64,000 nucleotides of DNA, from the NCBI GenBank assembly GCA_029961685.1, contig JARWKL010000011.1, positions 6,512,501 to 6,576,500 on the forward strand, given 5' to 3'. Position numbers and translations under genes: made by a program. The notes under the pieces are model-generated. The model ran no database searches, was not told where the DNA came from, and saw only the letters and a list, made by a program, of their open reading frames with translations. The stretch comes from Aristolochia californica. Its lineage: Eukaryota; Streptophyta; Magnoliopsida; Piperales; Aristolochiaceae. Shown piece after piece: positions 63,996-64,000 of the stretch (positions within the stretch are counted from its first letter, which is position 1; each line of letters starts with the position of its first letter).

Positions 63996-64000
63996 AATAT

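Overview
This is nuclear DNA of a flowering plant. Genes are split by GT-AG introns, and the families are plant-specific or plant-typed: a SYP5-class syntaxin, a plant universal stress protein, a Cf/EIX-like LRR receptor-like protein, a PLS-DYW pentatricopeptide protein and a NERD1-like FG-GAP protein. Between and inside them lie Copia, Gypsy, LINE and DNA-transposon copies. The species cannot be fixed from the sequence alone; a long-lived, TE-rich dicot-type genome is an inference.

Layout. 1-485: last three coding exons of a SYP51/52-like vacuolar/TGN Qc-SNARE (+). 838-4875: MCM4 replicative helicase subunit (-), recognisable exon by exon but with frameshifts, a stop, lost splice signals and a 208-bp tandem duplication. 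5702-6003: a very small LTR element (TRIM type) with perfect 5-bp target duplications. 6454-7573: an intact four-exon universal stress protein (+). 7574-13150: intergenic with a MITE-like element and a repeat that recurs at 17.3 kb. 13189-16361: LRR receptor-like protein pseudogene (+). 18.4 kb and 31.3 kb: two decayed SF3B5-like splicing-factor copies inside a duplicated segment (-). 21035-22874: DYW-type PPR pseudogene (-).

24141-29521: a complete but inactivated Copia element with 390-bp LTRs and TSD GCCAT. 29.7-31.2 kb: duplicated Copia gag/protease debris. 33.3-34.5 and 60.05-61.1 kb: two related LTR-plus-leader fragments. 34.6-40.7 kb: a cluster of non-autonomous DNA elements with G-rich inverted ends, purine-rich bodies, a degenerate telomere-like array and a possible captured exon.

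41027-58960 and beyond: a NERD1-like FG-GAP membrane protein (+), ten clean exons seen (417 codons), with the 3' part outside the window. Its introns are swollen by LINEs; one intron of about 10.8 kb holds a near full-length antisense LINE that is itself split by a sense LINE with a 12-bp target duplication. 61.1-64.0 kb: Gypsy-type debris, probably inside the next NERD1 intron.

The intact genes (SYP5, USP, NERD1) serve unrelated housekeeping roles: membrane fusion, stress response, and secretion or cell growth. The window reads as ordinary gene space eroded by duplication and transposons. The most distinctive items are the tiny TRIM, the MCM4 exon-junction duplication, the G-ended DNA elements with telomere-like cargo, and the nested LINEs in a working gene.
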